Shown: in pieces, positions 1 through 8,169 of the stretch
Layout of the letters: every line of letters starts with the position of its first letter
Numbering within the stretch: the first letter of the stretch is position 1
Source of the DNA: Parolsenella sp958406235
GTDB lineage: Bacteria; Actinomycetota; Coriobacteriia; Coriobacteriales; Atopobiaceae
Assembly (NCBI RefSeq): GCF_039062465.1
Contig: NZ_JBCLNF010000003.1
Location: 1-64,000 of the forward strand
Reading direction: 5' to 3'
DNA: 64,000 nucleotides
The notes under the pieces: generated by a model
Told to the model about the DNA's origin: nothing
Seen by the model: the letters and a program-made list of their open reading frames with translations, nothing else
Database searches by the model: none
Translations under genes and position numbers: made by a program

Positions 1-169
1 CCTAGACAACCCACAGCATGCGGGAGGCCTCCCTATTTGTCACTATCGGGGTGTAAACAACCTATTGGCACATAACACCTAGCCCGCCCGGCGCTGCCTG
101 CCCGCACGCTCGGCAGCGCCAAACCCGCGCCCGAAAACGTCGCCCCTCCCCAACCACTCCGAGGTACGC

Positions 170-511
170 ATGAACATCCAGATATTCGGCACCAAGAAGA
201 GCTTCGACACGAAGAAGGCCCAACGCTGGTTCAAGGAGCGCCGCATCAAGTTCCAGTTCATCGACCTCAAGGAGAAGGAGATGAGCAAAGGCGAGCTCAG
301 AAGCGTCTGCCAGGCAACCGGCGGCATCGACGCCGTGCTCGACCCCAAGGCGAAGGACGAGGACACACTCGCCCTCGTCCAGAACCTCGCCGAGAGCCAG
401 CGCTTCGACAAGCTCCTCGAAAACCAGCAGCTCCTCCGCGAGCCGATCGTCCGCAACGGCCGCGCCGCGACCGTGGGCTACGCCCCCGAGGTCTGGGGTA
501 CGTGGGAGTAG
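170..511 (+). CDS. ArsC/Spx-family thioredoxin-fold protein lacking the catalytic cysteine
   Basis: The 113-residue product has the length and layout of the ArsC/Spx family: an N-terminal beta strand and loop (MNIQIFGTKK), a central helical insert, and a late EPIVRNGR segment like the cis-Pro/Arg region of ArsC. In arsenate reductases the GTKK loop is followed by the catalytic cysteine; here residue 11 is Ser (GTKKSFDTKKA), and no cysteine follows in the loop. The only cysteine is near residue 47. Arsenate or disulfide reduction by the usual route is therefore unlikely. The ATG at 170 is chosen because the family's first strand starts right there. The gene stands alone ahead of a dehydrogenase. 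Fold assignment is fairly sure; biological role is unknown. Confidence 0.85.
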   Translation: MNIQIFGTKKSFDTKKAQRWFKERRIKFQFIDLKEKEMSKGELRSVCQATGGIDAVLDPKAKDEDTLALVQNLAESQRFDKLLENQQLLREPIVRNGRAATVGYAPEVWGTWE

Positions 512-669
512 CACCTCCAGCAACCACACACGAGCCATCCCCTACCACCCGCAAGTCTGTTGCCAATGACGTCGCCTGCTTCCAATATGCTTTACACATT
601 ATCGGCAATCGCAGGTATGAGCGGTAAGCGACCTCTTCAATAGGCCTGCGCACATATTTAGGGGGAATC

Positions 670-1632
670 ATGAGCTTCAAGAAGGTCGTTGTCGCGGGCG
701 GCGGCGTGCTCGGCAGCCAGATTGCGTTCCAGGCGGCTTATTGCGGGTTTGACGTCACCATCTGGCTTCGCAGCGAGGGCAGCATCGGCCGCACGCAGCC
801 CAAGATCGACAAGCTGCTGGATACCTATCGCAACGAAATCGAGGGCATGGCAGCCGGCACCGCCACCTGGTGCGCCGGCATCGCCGACTCCGACAAGCCC
901 CTCGACAAGGAAGTCTGTCTTGAGCGTGCCCAGGCTGCCCACGATGGCATTAAGCTCGAGCTTGACATGGCCACCGCCGTTGCTGACGCCGACCTTGTGA
1001 TCGAGTCGATGGCAGAGGACGCCAAGGCGAAGGTCGAGTTCTACGAGAAGCTCGCCCCGCTCCTGCCCGCCAAGACCGTCATCGCCACGAACTCCTCCAC
1101 CCTCCTGCCAAGCCAGTTCGCCAAGTACACCGGCAGGCCCGACAGGTACCTGGCGCTTCATTTCGCCAACTCCATCTGGAGGAACAACACCGCCGAGGTC
1201 ATGGGGCAGGCGTCGACCGACCCGGCCCGCTTTGACGAGATGCTCGAGTTCGCCAACCAGATCCGTATGATCGCGCTGCCGGTTCGCAAGGAGAAGAACG
1301 GCTACCTGCTGAACTCCATGCTCGTACCGTGGCTGCTTTCCGGCCTCGACCTGTGGGCGAGCGGCGTGTCTGACCCGAAGAGCATCGACATCGCCTGGGA
1401 GCACGGCACCGGCGCCCCCAAGGGCCCCTTCCGCGTCATCGACACCGTGGGCCTCAACACCGCCTACAACATCGTGCTTCAGTTCCAGAGCGTCCCGGGC
1501 CTGCTCAACCCGCTCTTCAAGAAGATGATGCTGCCGTACAACTACAAGGAGATGGCACGTCTCCTCAAGTCCATGATTGACGAGGGCAAGCTCGGTATGA
1601 GTTCGGGCGAGGGATTCTACAGCTACGAGTAG
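670..1632 (+). CDS. 3-hydroxyacyl-CoA dehydrogenase (3-hydroxybutyryl-CoA dehydrogenase-like)
   Basis: A 320-residue NAD(P)-dependent dehydrogenase. The N-terminus is a Rossmann dinucleotide site (VVVAGGGVLGSQIAF), and a HFAN motif near residue 164 corresponds to the catalytic-His HFFNP motif of 3-hydroxyacyl-CoA dehydrogenases. The C-terminal half resembles their helical dimerisation domain (GPFRVIDTVGLNTAYNIV). The motif after the His (HFANSIWRNN) departs from the beta-oxidation enzymes. The family interconverts 3-hydroxyacyl-CoA and 3-ketoacyl-CoA in the cytoplasm. An AGGGGGAATC ribosome site precedes the ATG. No thiolase, crotonase or acyl-CoA dehydrogenase is nearby, so participation in a butyrate pathway is not shown and the real substrate may differ. 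Confidence 0.85.
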   Translation: MSFKKVVVAGGGVLGSQIAFQAAYCGFDVTIWLRSEGSIGRTQPKIDKLLDTYRNEIEGMAAGTATWCAGIADSDKPLDKEVCLERAQAAHDGIKLELDMATAVADADLVIESMAEDAKAKVEFYEKLAPLLPAKTVIATNSSTLLPSQFAKYTGRPDRYLALHFANSIWRNNTAEVMGQASTDPARFDEMLEFANQIRMIALPVRKEKNGYLLNSMLVPWLLSGLDLWASGVSDPKSIDIAWEHGTGAPKGPFRVIDTVGLNTAYNIVLQFQSVPGLLNPLFKKMMLPYNYKEMARLLKSMIDEGKLGMSSGEGFYSYE

Positions 1633-1746
1633 GTCACGCCCCGGGACCGGAGCGGCAGCGGCAACGGGTCCCGCGGCGCGCGGCACCGGAGCCAGGGCCC
1701 ATCGCAGCCCCGGCTCTGCCGCAACGCACGGCGCGCACAAACGACG

Positions 1747-1776
1747 AAGCCTCCTGGCGATTTCGCCGGGAGGCTC
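1747..1776. terminator. Hairpin between convergent genes
   Basis: AGCCTCCTGGCGA and its imperfect complement TCGCCGGGAGGCT form a 13-bp stem with a very short loop between the end of the dehydrogenase gene and the end of the Nudix gene. No clear T tract follows on either strand, so this is a plausible shared terminator and not a textbook one. Confidence 0.5.
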
Positions 1777-1792
1777 CGCGCATTAGGTCCCG

Positions 1793-2377
1793 TCACTTTG
1801 CCCCGAGCAGCGCCTTCGAGCGCCCGACGAGCTTCGCGTAGACACGCTCACACATCCAGGGCTCGTTCGAGAGCTTGCAGACGTCATCAATCGAAACCCA
1901 CCTGAGGCCGCTGTTCTCGTCCGGCTTCTCGCGAAGCGGCTCGAACGGGTCGGCAACGAAAAGGTAGGTCGCGTTCAGGTGCACATGGGAGCTCACGTAG
2001 CTCCCGCGCTTGACGTGCCCCGCCACGGGCAGGGCCTCGACGGACAGGATCGCGCCCTCGCCCAAACCCTCGCTGACAAGGCGAGCGCCCGCGACCCCGG
2101 TCTCCTCCTCGAGCTCGCGCGCCGCGACCGCCGCGAGGTCAAAGTCACCGTCCGCATGGCCGCCGACCCAGCTCCAGGAGTTATAGATGTTGTGATAGCA
2201 CAGGAGCGTCCGCTCGCCGGTGGCGTCGACCGTCCAAGCAGACGCCGTGAGATGCGCGAGCGAACCGCGGAGGGCAACCTCGGGGTCGTGCTCGAGGCGA
2301 TCCAGCATGAGCGCCCTGTCCGCAACCTCCTGGTCGCATTCCGGTACGAACGCACGAACGTCATCAATGAGCGCCAT
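1793..2377 (-). CDS. Nudix hydrolase
   Basis: A 194-residue Nudix-fold protein. The Nudix box lies at about residues 73-95 (GGHADGDFDLAAVAARELEE followed by ETGV) and keeps the REL-EE-TG core that binds the metal. The first Glu of the consensus GX5E is Phe here, an uncommon change. The family hydrolyses nucleoside diphosphates linked to another moiety; the substrate cannot be read from the sequence. The start is set at the ATG at 2377 because a GGGGAGG ribosome site lies just upstream; the longer frame to 2506 would add residues with no support. It is transcribed away from the FNR-like regulator gene at 2647, so the two share the spacer 2378-2646. Confidence 0.85.
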   Translation of the reverse strand: MALIDDVRAFVPECDQEVADRALMLDRLEHDPEVALRGSLAHLTASAWTVDATGERTLLCYHNIYNSWSWVGGHADGDFDLAAVAARELEEETGVAGARLVSEGLGEGAILSVEALPVAGHVKRGSYVSSHVHLNATYLFVADPFEPLREKPDENSGLRWVSIDDVCKLSNEPWMCERVYAKLVGRSKALLGAK

Positions 2378-2575
2378 GACAGCCTCCCCGTGGGCAAAGG
2401 ATGAGTAAACACCAGGATATCGCAGCGGCGCGGCCCCTTCGCGCCCGCATTCGCCAAGCGTGCGCGAAGTGGCATCTCGCCATTCCCGTGGCACCATCGC
2501 AAGCATCCGGCATCAGGACCCCACATGCCCCGCAAGCAGGACTTTATTCTGTATTTGTTGCGCAGCGCATAGCAT

Positions 2576-2588
2576 ATGCCATTGGCAT
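2576..2588. promoter_or_regulatory. Short perfect palindrome upstream of the FNR-like gene
   Basis: ATGCCA-T-TGGCAT is a perfect 6-bp inverted repeat with a one-base centre, 59 bp before the regulator start codon and within the divergent spacer shared with the Nudix gene. It does not match the TTGAT-N4-GTCAA box seen elsewhere. It could be an operator for another regulator; by chance alone such a palindrome is not rare. Confidence 0.3.
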
Positions 2589-2646
2589 GGCGACACTTTG
2601 GATACACTCGGAAGAGACAGCCTGTTTGGTAACGGAGTGTGTCACG

Positions 2647-3387
2647 ATGACGATCGAAGAATCGAGCGCCAATAGCAACCGCGTCTGCGCGGGCGAGGGC
2701 CACGATTGCGCCTTCAGCCGCGCGGGCAGCTCCTGCATGGACAACATCCGCCTTTTCGCAGACCTCCCCGCAGACGCCAAACGCGAGCTCCTCTCCTGCT
2801 CGCGCCATTCCGTCCACGAGGAGGGCTCCATCATCGTCCACGAGGGCGATCCCATCGAGAGCATCATCGTCGTGCGCTCCGGTCGCATCAAGACCTTCCG
2901 GACGGGTGCCGATGGCGAGGAGTACGTGCTCAGCGTCCTTCATGATGGCCAGGCCCTCTGGCACGGCATGTTCCTCGAAGACCACGTCTATCACTACTCG
3001 GTCGAGTGCCTCACGCCCGCCCGCCTCTGCCGCATCCATCGCGCGGATTTCGAGTCCCTCCTCGCCCGCCACCCTGACGTGGCGCTCGGCCTTATCCGCA
3101 TGGTCTGCACGGAGCTCGATGACGCCGAGCAGCGCATCATGATGCTCTCCATCCGCGACCCACGCCGCCGCCTCGCCCAATACCTGCTCGTCCGCGACCA
3201 GAGCTGCGTCGGCCCCGAGATTCACCTCAAGCTAGATGACATCGCAAGCTCCATCGGCCTGCGTCCGGAGACCGTCTCGCGCAACGTCGCCCGCTTCGTG
3301 CGCGAGGGCCTCGTCGAGCGCGTGGGCAGGGGCCGCCTGCTCGTCACGGATCATGACGGCCTCGAAGCGGTCGCGGGCGAAGAGTAG
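2647..3387 (+). CDS. Crp/Fnr-family transcriptional regulator, probable [Fe-S] redox sensor
   Basis: A 246-residue Crp/Fnr protein: N-terminal cysteine-rich arm, cyclic-nucleotide-binding-type beta roll (residues about 34-130), dimer helix, C-terminal winged helix. Cysteines at 14, 21 and 30 plus Cys128 (in LCRIHRADF) sit where FNR has its three N-terminal cluster ligands and Cys122, though the N-terminal spacing differs. The recognition helix IGLRPETVSRNVARF keeps Glu, Ser and Arg at 208, 211 and 212, matching FNR Glu209/Ser212/Arg213, the residues that contact TTGAT half-sites. The ATG at 2647 with GGAG upstream is preferred to the ATG at 2401, because the extra 82 residues look like non-coding sequence. 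It probably controls the adjacent pfl operon. An oxygen-sensing Fe-S cluster is inference. Confidence 0.88.
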   Translation: MTIEESSANSNRVCAGEGHDCAFSRAGSSCMDNIRLFADLPADAKRELLSCSRHSVHEEGSIIVHEGDPIESIIVVRSGRIKTFRTGADGEEYVLSVLHDGQALWHGMFLEDHVYHYSVECLTPARLCRIHRADFESLLARHPDVALGLIRMVCTELDDAEQRIMMLSIRDPRRRLAQYLLVRDQSCVGPEIHLKLDDIASSIGLRPETVSRNVARFVREGLVERVGRGRLLVTDHDGLEAVAGEE

Positions 3388-3598
3388 CCTCCGGGAGCCA
3401 TATCCGCACTCGGACACGCCTTTTCGCCCCGCCGCCACCTCCTCCACAAGTCATTCACAAACCCGCCTCCGTTCGCCGACACAAACGCTACGCTCGCGAT
3501 TTGTCTCACGAACCGGTGTTGGAATCATGCCATTCGCCCGAAAAAATACGCCGTTCGCAGACACACCGCTAATGTTGCCATTACATTTCTTCGCTCCT

Positions 3599-3646
3599 TG
3601 ATTTCAGTCAAGGAAGACCTCAATCAGGCGAACTACATTCTTCTCG
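3599..3646 (+). promoter_or_regulatory. FNR-type box and -10 element of the pflAB promoter
   Basis: TTGAT-TTCA-GTCAA at 3599-3612 matches the FNR consensus TTGAT-N4-ATCAA except for one base. TACATT at 3634-3639 is a good -10 hexamer, and a start about 7 bases later puts the box centre near -41, the position for class II activation by FNR/CRP. The leader to pflA would be about 78 nt. The rest of the gene-free stretch 3388-3723 shows no other clear element. The regulator gene ends only 211 bp upstream of the box. Confidence 0.72.
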
Positions 3647-3723
3647 TTGATTGGGTGATGGGCCAAGTGCCCGTCCGCTCACGCCATGGCAACTTGCCAC
3701 GGCGAGAATAACGAGGAGGCGTC

Positions 3724-4455
3724 ATGCAAGGCAGGGTTCACTCGACGGAGTCTTTCGGCTCGGCTGACGGCCCCGGCGTTCGTTTCCTTATCTTCCTTCA
3801 GGGCTGCCCCATGCGCTGCCGCTTCTGCCACAACCCGGATACCTGGCGTACCGAGGGCGGCACCCTCATGGGCGTCGACGAGCTCCTTGACCGCGCCGAG
3901 CGCTACAGGAGCTACTGGGGCCCCGAGGGCGGCATCACCGTCTCCGGCGGCGAGGCACTCGCCCAGGCAGAGTTCGTGGCCGAGCTCTTCGAGGCCGCAC
4001 ACGCCCGTGGCATCAACACCTGCCTCGACACCTCCCTCGCCCCGTTTACCCGCGAGGAGCCTGCCTTCTCGACGCTTCGTCGCGTCTTCGACGCCTGCGA
4101 CCTCGTGATGGCAGACATCAAGCACATCGATCCCGAGCGTCACCGCTGGCTCACCGGCCGCGACAACGCCAACATCCTCGACTGCCTCACCTGGCTCTCC
4201 GAGCAGGGCAAGGCGATGTGGATCCGCCAGGTCCTCGTGCCGGGCATCACCGACGGCGAGACCTCCCTGCACCAGACTCGCGACTTCATCGCCTCCCTCG
4301 GTGATGCCGTCAAGCGTGTCGAAGTGCTCCCGTATCACACGCTGGGCGTCTTCAAGTGGGAAGAGCTCGGCATCCCCTATACCCTCTCCGACGTGAAGCC
4401 GCCCTCCCACGAGGACGTCGTCCACGCGGAGCAAATCCTCAGGGGACTCAACTAG
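3724..4455 (+). CDS. pflA: Pyruvate formate-lyase activating enzyme (radical SAM)
   Basis: A 243-residue radical SAM activase. The cluster motif CPMRCRFC gives Cys28, Cys32 and Cys35 in the canonical CxxxCxxC arrangement, preceded by the family signature GSADGPGVRFLIFLQGC. It uses S-adenosylmethionine to place the glycyl radical on pyruvate formate-lyase, encoded 80 bp downstream on the same strand. A GAGGAGG ribosome site lies 4-10 bases before the ATG. The activase-first order is the reverse of the common pflB-pflA order but still reads as one operon under the FNR-type promoter. Length and motifs are normal for the family. Confidence 0.96.
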   Translation: MQGRVHSTESFGSADGPGVRFLIFLQGCPMRCRFCHNPDTWRTEGGTLMGVDELLDRAERYRSYWGPEGGITVSGGEALAQAEFVAELFEAAHARGINTCLDTSLAPFTREEPAFSTLRRVFDACDLVMADIKHIDPERHRWLTGRDNANILDCLTWLSEQGKAMWIRQVLVPGITDGETSLHQTRDFIASLGDAVKRVEVLPYHTLGVFKWEELGIPYTLSDVKPPSHEDVVHAEQILRGLN

Positions 4456-4535
4456 GTAAACCTCTTCGGCGCGGGGCGCGTCGGAGAACGTAACGAGCGC
4501 CGAGTCCGATGGGCAGCGGCGCAGAAGGAGGAAGC

Positions 4536-6806
4536 ATGCAGCTTCGCGAAGAGTGGAAGGGCTTCAAGGGAGGCCACTGGGTCGACGACATCAACGTCCG
4601 CGACTTCATCCAGAACAACTACACCGTCTATGACGGCGACGAGTCGTTCCTCGCCGGTCCCACCGAGGCCACCGACGAGCTCTGGGGCAAGGTCCAGGAG
4701 CTCCAGGCCGCCGAGCGCGCCAACAACGGCGTCCTCGAGTGCGAGACCGAGATCGTCTCCGGCCTGACCGCCTACGGCCCCGGCTACATCGATGCCGACC
4801 ACAAGGAGCTTGAGAAGATCGTCGGCCTCCAGACCGACAAGCCCCTCAAGCGCGCCTTCATGCCCTACGGCGGCATCAAGATGGCCCAGCAGGCTGCCGA
4901 GAACTACGGCTTCCACGTCAACGACAAGTACAATCAGATCTTCAACGAGTATCGCAAGACCCACAACCAGGGCGTCTTCGATGCGTACACCCCCGAGATG
5001 CGCGCCGCTCGTCACTCTCACGTCATCACCGGTCTCCCCGACACCTATGGCCGTGGCCGCATCGTCGGCGACTACCGTCGCGTCGCCCTCTACGGCATCG
5101 ACCGCCTCATCGCCGGCAAGCAGTACGACCTCGCCAACTGTGGTGGCCGTACCATGACCGACGACGTCGTGCGCAACCGCGAGGAGATCGCCGAGCAGAT
5201 CCGTGCCCTCAAGGGCCTCAAGGAGATGGCCGCCATCTACGGCTTCGACATCTCCAAGCCCGCCACCAACGCCCGCGAGGCCGTCCAGTGGCTCTACTTC
5301 GGCTACCTCGGTGCCATCAAGACCCAGAACGGCGCCGCCATGTCCGTGGGCCGCGTCTCCACGTTCCTCGACATCTTCATCCAGCGTGACCTCGAGGCCG
5401 GCACCATCACCGAGTCCGAGGCCCAGGAGCTCATCGACCACCTCGTCCTGAAGCTCCGCATCGTCAAGTTCGCCCGCATCCCGTCCTACCAGGCCCTCTT
5501 CTCCGGTGACCCGGTCTGGGCCACCCTCGAGGTCGCCGGACTCGGCCAGGACGGCCGTAGCCTCGTCACCAAGACGGACTACCGCTTCCTCCACACCCTC
5601 GAGAACATGGGCCCGGCCCCCGAGCCGAACCTGACGGTTCTCTACAGCAAGCGCCTGCAGGAGAACTTCCGCAAGTACGCTGCCAAGATCTCCGTCACCA
5701 CCTCCTCCATCCAGTACGAGAACGACGACGTCATGCGTCCGGTCTGGGGCGACGACTACAGCATCTGCTGCTGCGTTTCCGCCACTGAGACCGGCAAGGA
5801 GATGCAGTTCTTCGGCGCCCGCGCTAACCTCGCCAAGTGCCTCAACTACGCCATCAACGGCGGCAAGGACGAGAAGTTCCTGGACAAGCAGGGCAACCAC
5901 ATGCAGGTTGGCCCGGAGTACTCGCCCATCACGAGCGAGTACCTCGACTACGACGAGGTCATGCACAAGTTCGACCTCATGATGGACTGGCTGGCCGACC
6001 TCTACGTCAACATCCTCAACCTCATCCAGTACATGCACGACAAGTACTTCTATGAGGCCGAGGAGATGGCCCTCATCGACACCAACGTCCGTCGCACCTT
6101 CGCCACGGGCATCGCCGGCTTCTCCCACGTTGTCGACTCCCTCTGCGCCATCAAGTTCGCCAAGGTCAAGACCATCCGTGACGAGCAGGGCATCGTTGTC
6201 GACTACGAGGTCGAGGGCGATTTCCCGAAGTACGGCAACGACGACGAGCGCGCCGACGACATCGCGGTCTGGCTGCTCAAGACCTTCATGGCCAAGATCG
6301 CCAAGCACCACACCTACCGCAACTCCGAGCCCACGACCTCGATCCTGACGATCACCTCCAACGTGGTCTACGGCAAGGCCACCGGCGGCACCCCTGACGG
6401 CCGCAAGGCGTTCACCCCGTTCGCCCCGGGCGCCAACCCGGCCTACGGTGCCGAGCAGAACGGCCTGCTCGCCTCGCTCAACTCCGTCGCCAAGCTCCCC
6501 TACGAGTACGCCCTCGACGGCATCTCCAACACGCAGACGATCAACCCGTCCGCCCTCGGCAATGACGACGAGCAGCGCGTCACCAACCTCGTGAACGTTC
6601 TCGACGGCTACTTCGCCAACGGTGCCCACCACCTCAACGTCAACGTCTTTGGCGTCGAGAAGCTCAAGGACGCCATGGAGCACCCCGAGAAGCCCGAGTA
6701 CGCCAACTTCACCATCCGCGTCTCCGGCTACGCCGTGAAGTTCATCGACCTCACCCGTGAGCAGCAGCTCGACGTCATCGCCCGCACCTGCCACGAGCGC
6801 CTCTAG
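4536..6806 (+). CDS. pflB: Formate acetyltransferase (pyruvate formate-lyase)
   Basis: A 756-residue glycyl-radical enzyme converting pyruvate and CoA to acetyl-CoA and formate in the cytoplasm. Adjacent catalytic cysteines lie at about 412-413 (in SICCCVSAT, where a third Cys precedes the usual pair), and the radical glycine is about residue 731 in RVSGYAV near the C-terminus. Conserved PFL blocks such as RDFIQNNYT, GLQTDKPLKR, YRKTHNQGVFDAYTP and FFGARANLAK identify PFL itself and not a choline or glycerol lyase. The ATG at 4536 is chosen because AAGGAGG is right upstream; the in-frame ATG at 4509 has no such site. The gene ends before a strong terminator. Confidence 0.97.
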   Translation: MQLREEWKGFKGGHWVDDINVRDFIQNNYTVYDGDESFLAGPTEATDELWGKVQELQAAERANNGVLECETEIVSGLTAYGPGYIDADHKELEKIVGLQTDKPLKRAFMPYGGIKMAQQAAENYGFHVNDKYNQIFNEYRKTHNQGVFDAYTPEMRAARHSHVITGLPDTYGRGRIVGDYRRVALYGIDRLIAGKQYDLANCGGRTMTDDVVRNREEIAEQIRALKGLKEMAAIYGFDISKPATNAREAVQWLYFGYLGAIKTQNGAAMSVGRVSTFLDIFIQRDLEAGTITESEAQELIDHLVLKLRIVKFARIPSYQALFSGDPVWATLEVAGLGQDGRSLVTKTDYRFLHTLENMGPAPEPNLTVLYSKRLQENFRKYAAKISVTTSSIQYENDDVMRPVWGDDYSICCCVSATETGKEMQFFGARANLAKCLNYAINGGKDEKFLDKQGNHMQVGPEYSPITSEYLDYDEVMHKFDLMMDWLADLYVNILNLIQYMHDKYFYEAEEMALIDTNVRRTFATGIAGFSHVVDSLCAIKFAKVKTIRDEQGIVVDYEVEGDFPKYGNDDERADDIAVWLLKTFMAKIAKHHTYRNSEPTTSILTITSNVVYGKATGGTPDGRKAFTPFAPGANPAYGAEQNGLLASLNSVAKLPYEYALDGISNTQTINPSALGNDDEQRVTNLVNVLDGYFANGAHHLNVNVFGVEKLKDAMEHPEKPEYANFTIRVSGYAVKFIDLTREQQLDVIARTCHERL

Positions 6807-6889
6807 AGACAAGCTGCGGCAGAACGCCAGCGAATCCGCTGACGGCACATACGTCAGTCTCCTAGGCGCCTAGGCGCCCGCACAAAGCA

Positions 6890-6922
6890 GAGGGAGTCCG
6901 TCTCAGACGGGCTCCCTCTTTT
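6890..6922 (+). terminator. Intrinsic terminator of pflAB
   Basis: GAGGGAGTCCGTCT pairs with AGACGGGCTCCCTC around a one-base loop, followed by TTTT. It lies 84 bp after the pflB stop and fits a Rho-independent terminator on the plus strand. Confidence 0.85.
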
Positions 6923-7098
6923 GGTATCACCAATATGTAGGAACGACGCCGCCCGATCATCAGAGCTCACCAGTCCAACATCGACTCAGAACAGCCAGCT
7001 TGTCCGGCGAGCAGGACCCACCGAGCCCGCTCGATTGGTTGAGAAGCGACCAATCGCCAGCATCCGTCCGCACCCAGACGAGAAGCCCGGCAGAGCGC

Positions 7099-7944
7099 CT
7101 ACAGATAGTCCAAGAAGGCCTGAGCAGCGAGGCTCATCTCGGTGGTACGGCGGCGCACGAGATAGAGCACGCGGCTCGCAGGATGCGAGAGGTGTCGCAC
7201 TTCGATGTCGTAGTTGGTACGCTCGAGAGCAAGGCTCGGGAGCAGGGAAACGCCAAGACCAGCCTCGACCATCGCAAGGATCGCGGAGATGTTACTCGTT
7301 TCGCAGCTGATACACGGACCTTTGAGCTCGCGCTGGAGAAGCGGGGCGGTTTCCGTGTCAGCAATAAAGCGTTCGCCGAGAAGCGCGTCTACAGGAATCT
7401 CGATGGGAACCTGAGGGAAATACCCCGGAGGCGTCACCGCCACGATCTCATCCTTATCGTATGCGGAGGAAATGAAGCCCTCCCCTTCTAGCTTGCTGGG
7501 AATGAAGGCCATATCGACCTCGCCGGCAATAAGGAGGCGCTCCGCCTCGCCGTAGGTGCACTCGTTAATGCTGATCTCAATGCCGGGATGTTCCTCGACG
7601 AACCTACCAAGCGGCTTGGGGAGACGAAGAGACACGACGCTCGAGGGGGCCGCAATGGCAAGGCTGCCGTCTTCGAGCGACCCCATATTAGAGACGCGCC
7701 TGCCGAGAAGATCATATGCCTCGCAGGCATTGCGAGCATCTCCCAGAAGGCGCTCGCCATCATCGGTAAGCGCAAGAAGGGGCCCATGGCGCTCGAACAG
7801 GCGAACTCCCCACTCGTCCTCAAGGCTCGCCACAGAGCGACTCACCGTGGACTGCGCGGACCCAAGCTTCTCTGCCGCACGCGAGATGCTACCTAGATTG
7901 GCAGCCTCAACAAACGCTCGAATTTTGTGAACGCTAGATTCCAC
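7099..7944 (-). CDS. LysR-family transcriptional regulator
   Basis: A 281-residue LysR protein: N-terminal helix-turn-helix (IRAFVEAANLGSISRAAEKL, then AQSTVSRSVASLE) and a periplasmic-binding-type effector domain. The start is set at the GTG at 7944 with GGGGGAGG seven bases upstream; the longer frame to 7989 adds residues lacking family similarity. It lies downstream of, and on the same strand as, the amidohydrolase and permease genes, but a strong hairpin separates them, so it is likely transcribed on its own. Regulation of the neighbouring permease-amidohydrolase pair is a reasonable guess. The effector is unknown. Confidence 0.92.
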   Translation of the reverse strand: MESSVHKIRAFVEAANLGSISRAAEKLGSAQSTVSRSVASLEDEWGVRLFERHGPLLALTDDGERLLGDARNACEAYDLLGRRVSNMGSLEDGSLAIAAPSSVVSLRLPKPLGRFVEEHPGIEISINECTYGEAERLLIAGEVDMAFIPSKLEGEGFISSAYDKDEIVAVTPPGYFPQVPIEIPVDALLGERFIADTETAPLLQRELKGPCISCETSNISAILAMVEAGLGVSLLPSLALERTNYDIEVRHLSHPASRVLYLVRRRTTEMSLAAQAFLDYL

Positions 7945-8010
7945 AGCGTTCCTCCCCCGGGAACAGCTTGACCACTCATGCGAGTTCAAGTTTACGTATG
8001 TTACAGCTTT

Positions 8011-8054
8011 ATAACAAAAAACAAACTCCCCCTCGCGGACAATTCCGCGAGGGG
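8011..8054 (-). terminator. Intrinsic terminator after the amidohydrolase gene
   Basis: On the minus strand CCCCTCGCGGA and TCCGCGAGGGG pair around a 4-5 base loop and are followed by a T-rich run (A-rich at 8013-8023 on the plus strand). It ends transcription coming from the permease-amidohydrolase pair before the LysR gene. Confidence 0.75.
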
Positions 8055-8073
8055 AAGCTGGGGGACATACAAG

Positions 8074-8161
8074 TGGCTAATTAGAAGAGGGGGCGGACGG
8101 CGGGCGACAACAAAGGTTGGGGGGTATCTCGCCCACCGTCCAGGGGGCATCTAATTAGCCA
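8074..8161. repeat. 88-bp two-tier inverted repeat after the amidohydrolase stop
   Basis: Outer arms TGGCTAATTAGA (8074-8085) and TCTAATTAGCCA (8150-8161) are perfect complements. Inner arms GGACGG-C-GGGCGA (8095-8107) and TCGCCC-A-CCGTCC (8129-8141) also pair. Between the tiers both sides are G-rich and cannot pair. The element starts eight bases after the amidohydrolase stop codon and precedes the T-tailed terminator. It could be a 3'-end RNA structure or a small mobile-type repeat. Confidence 0.75.
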
Positions 8162-8169
8162 TGGCAATC

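Noticed and set aside
2401..2646. N-terminal extension of the FNR-like regulator
   Set aside because: In frame but without a ribosome site; it overlaps the promoter region, and the family begins near residue 1 of the ATG at 2647.
3645..3660. Second FNR-like box (TTGATTGGGTGATGG) near pflA
   Set aside because: Only the left half-site fits; the right half does not match ATCAA or GTCAA.
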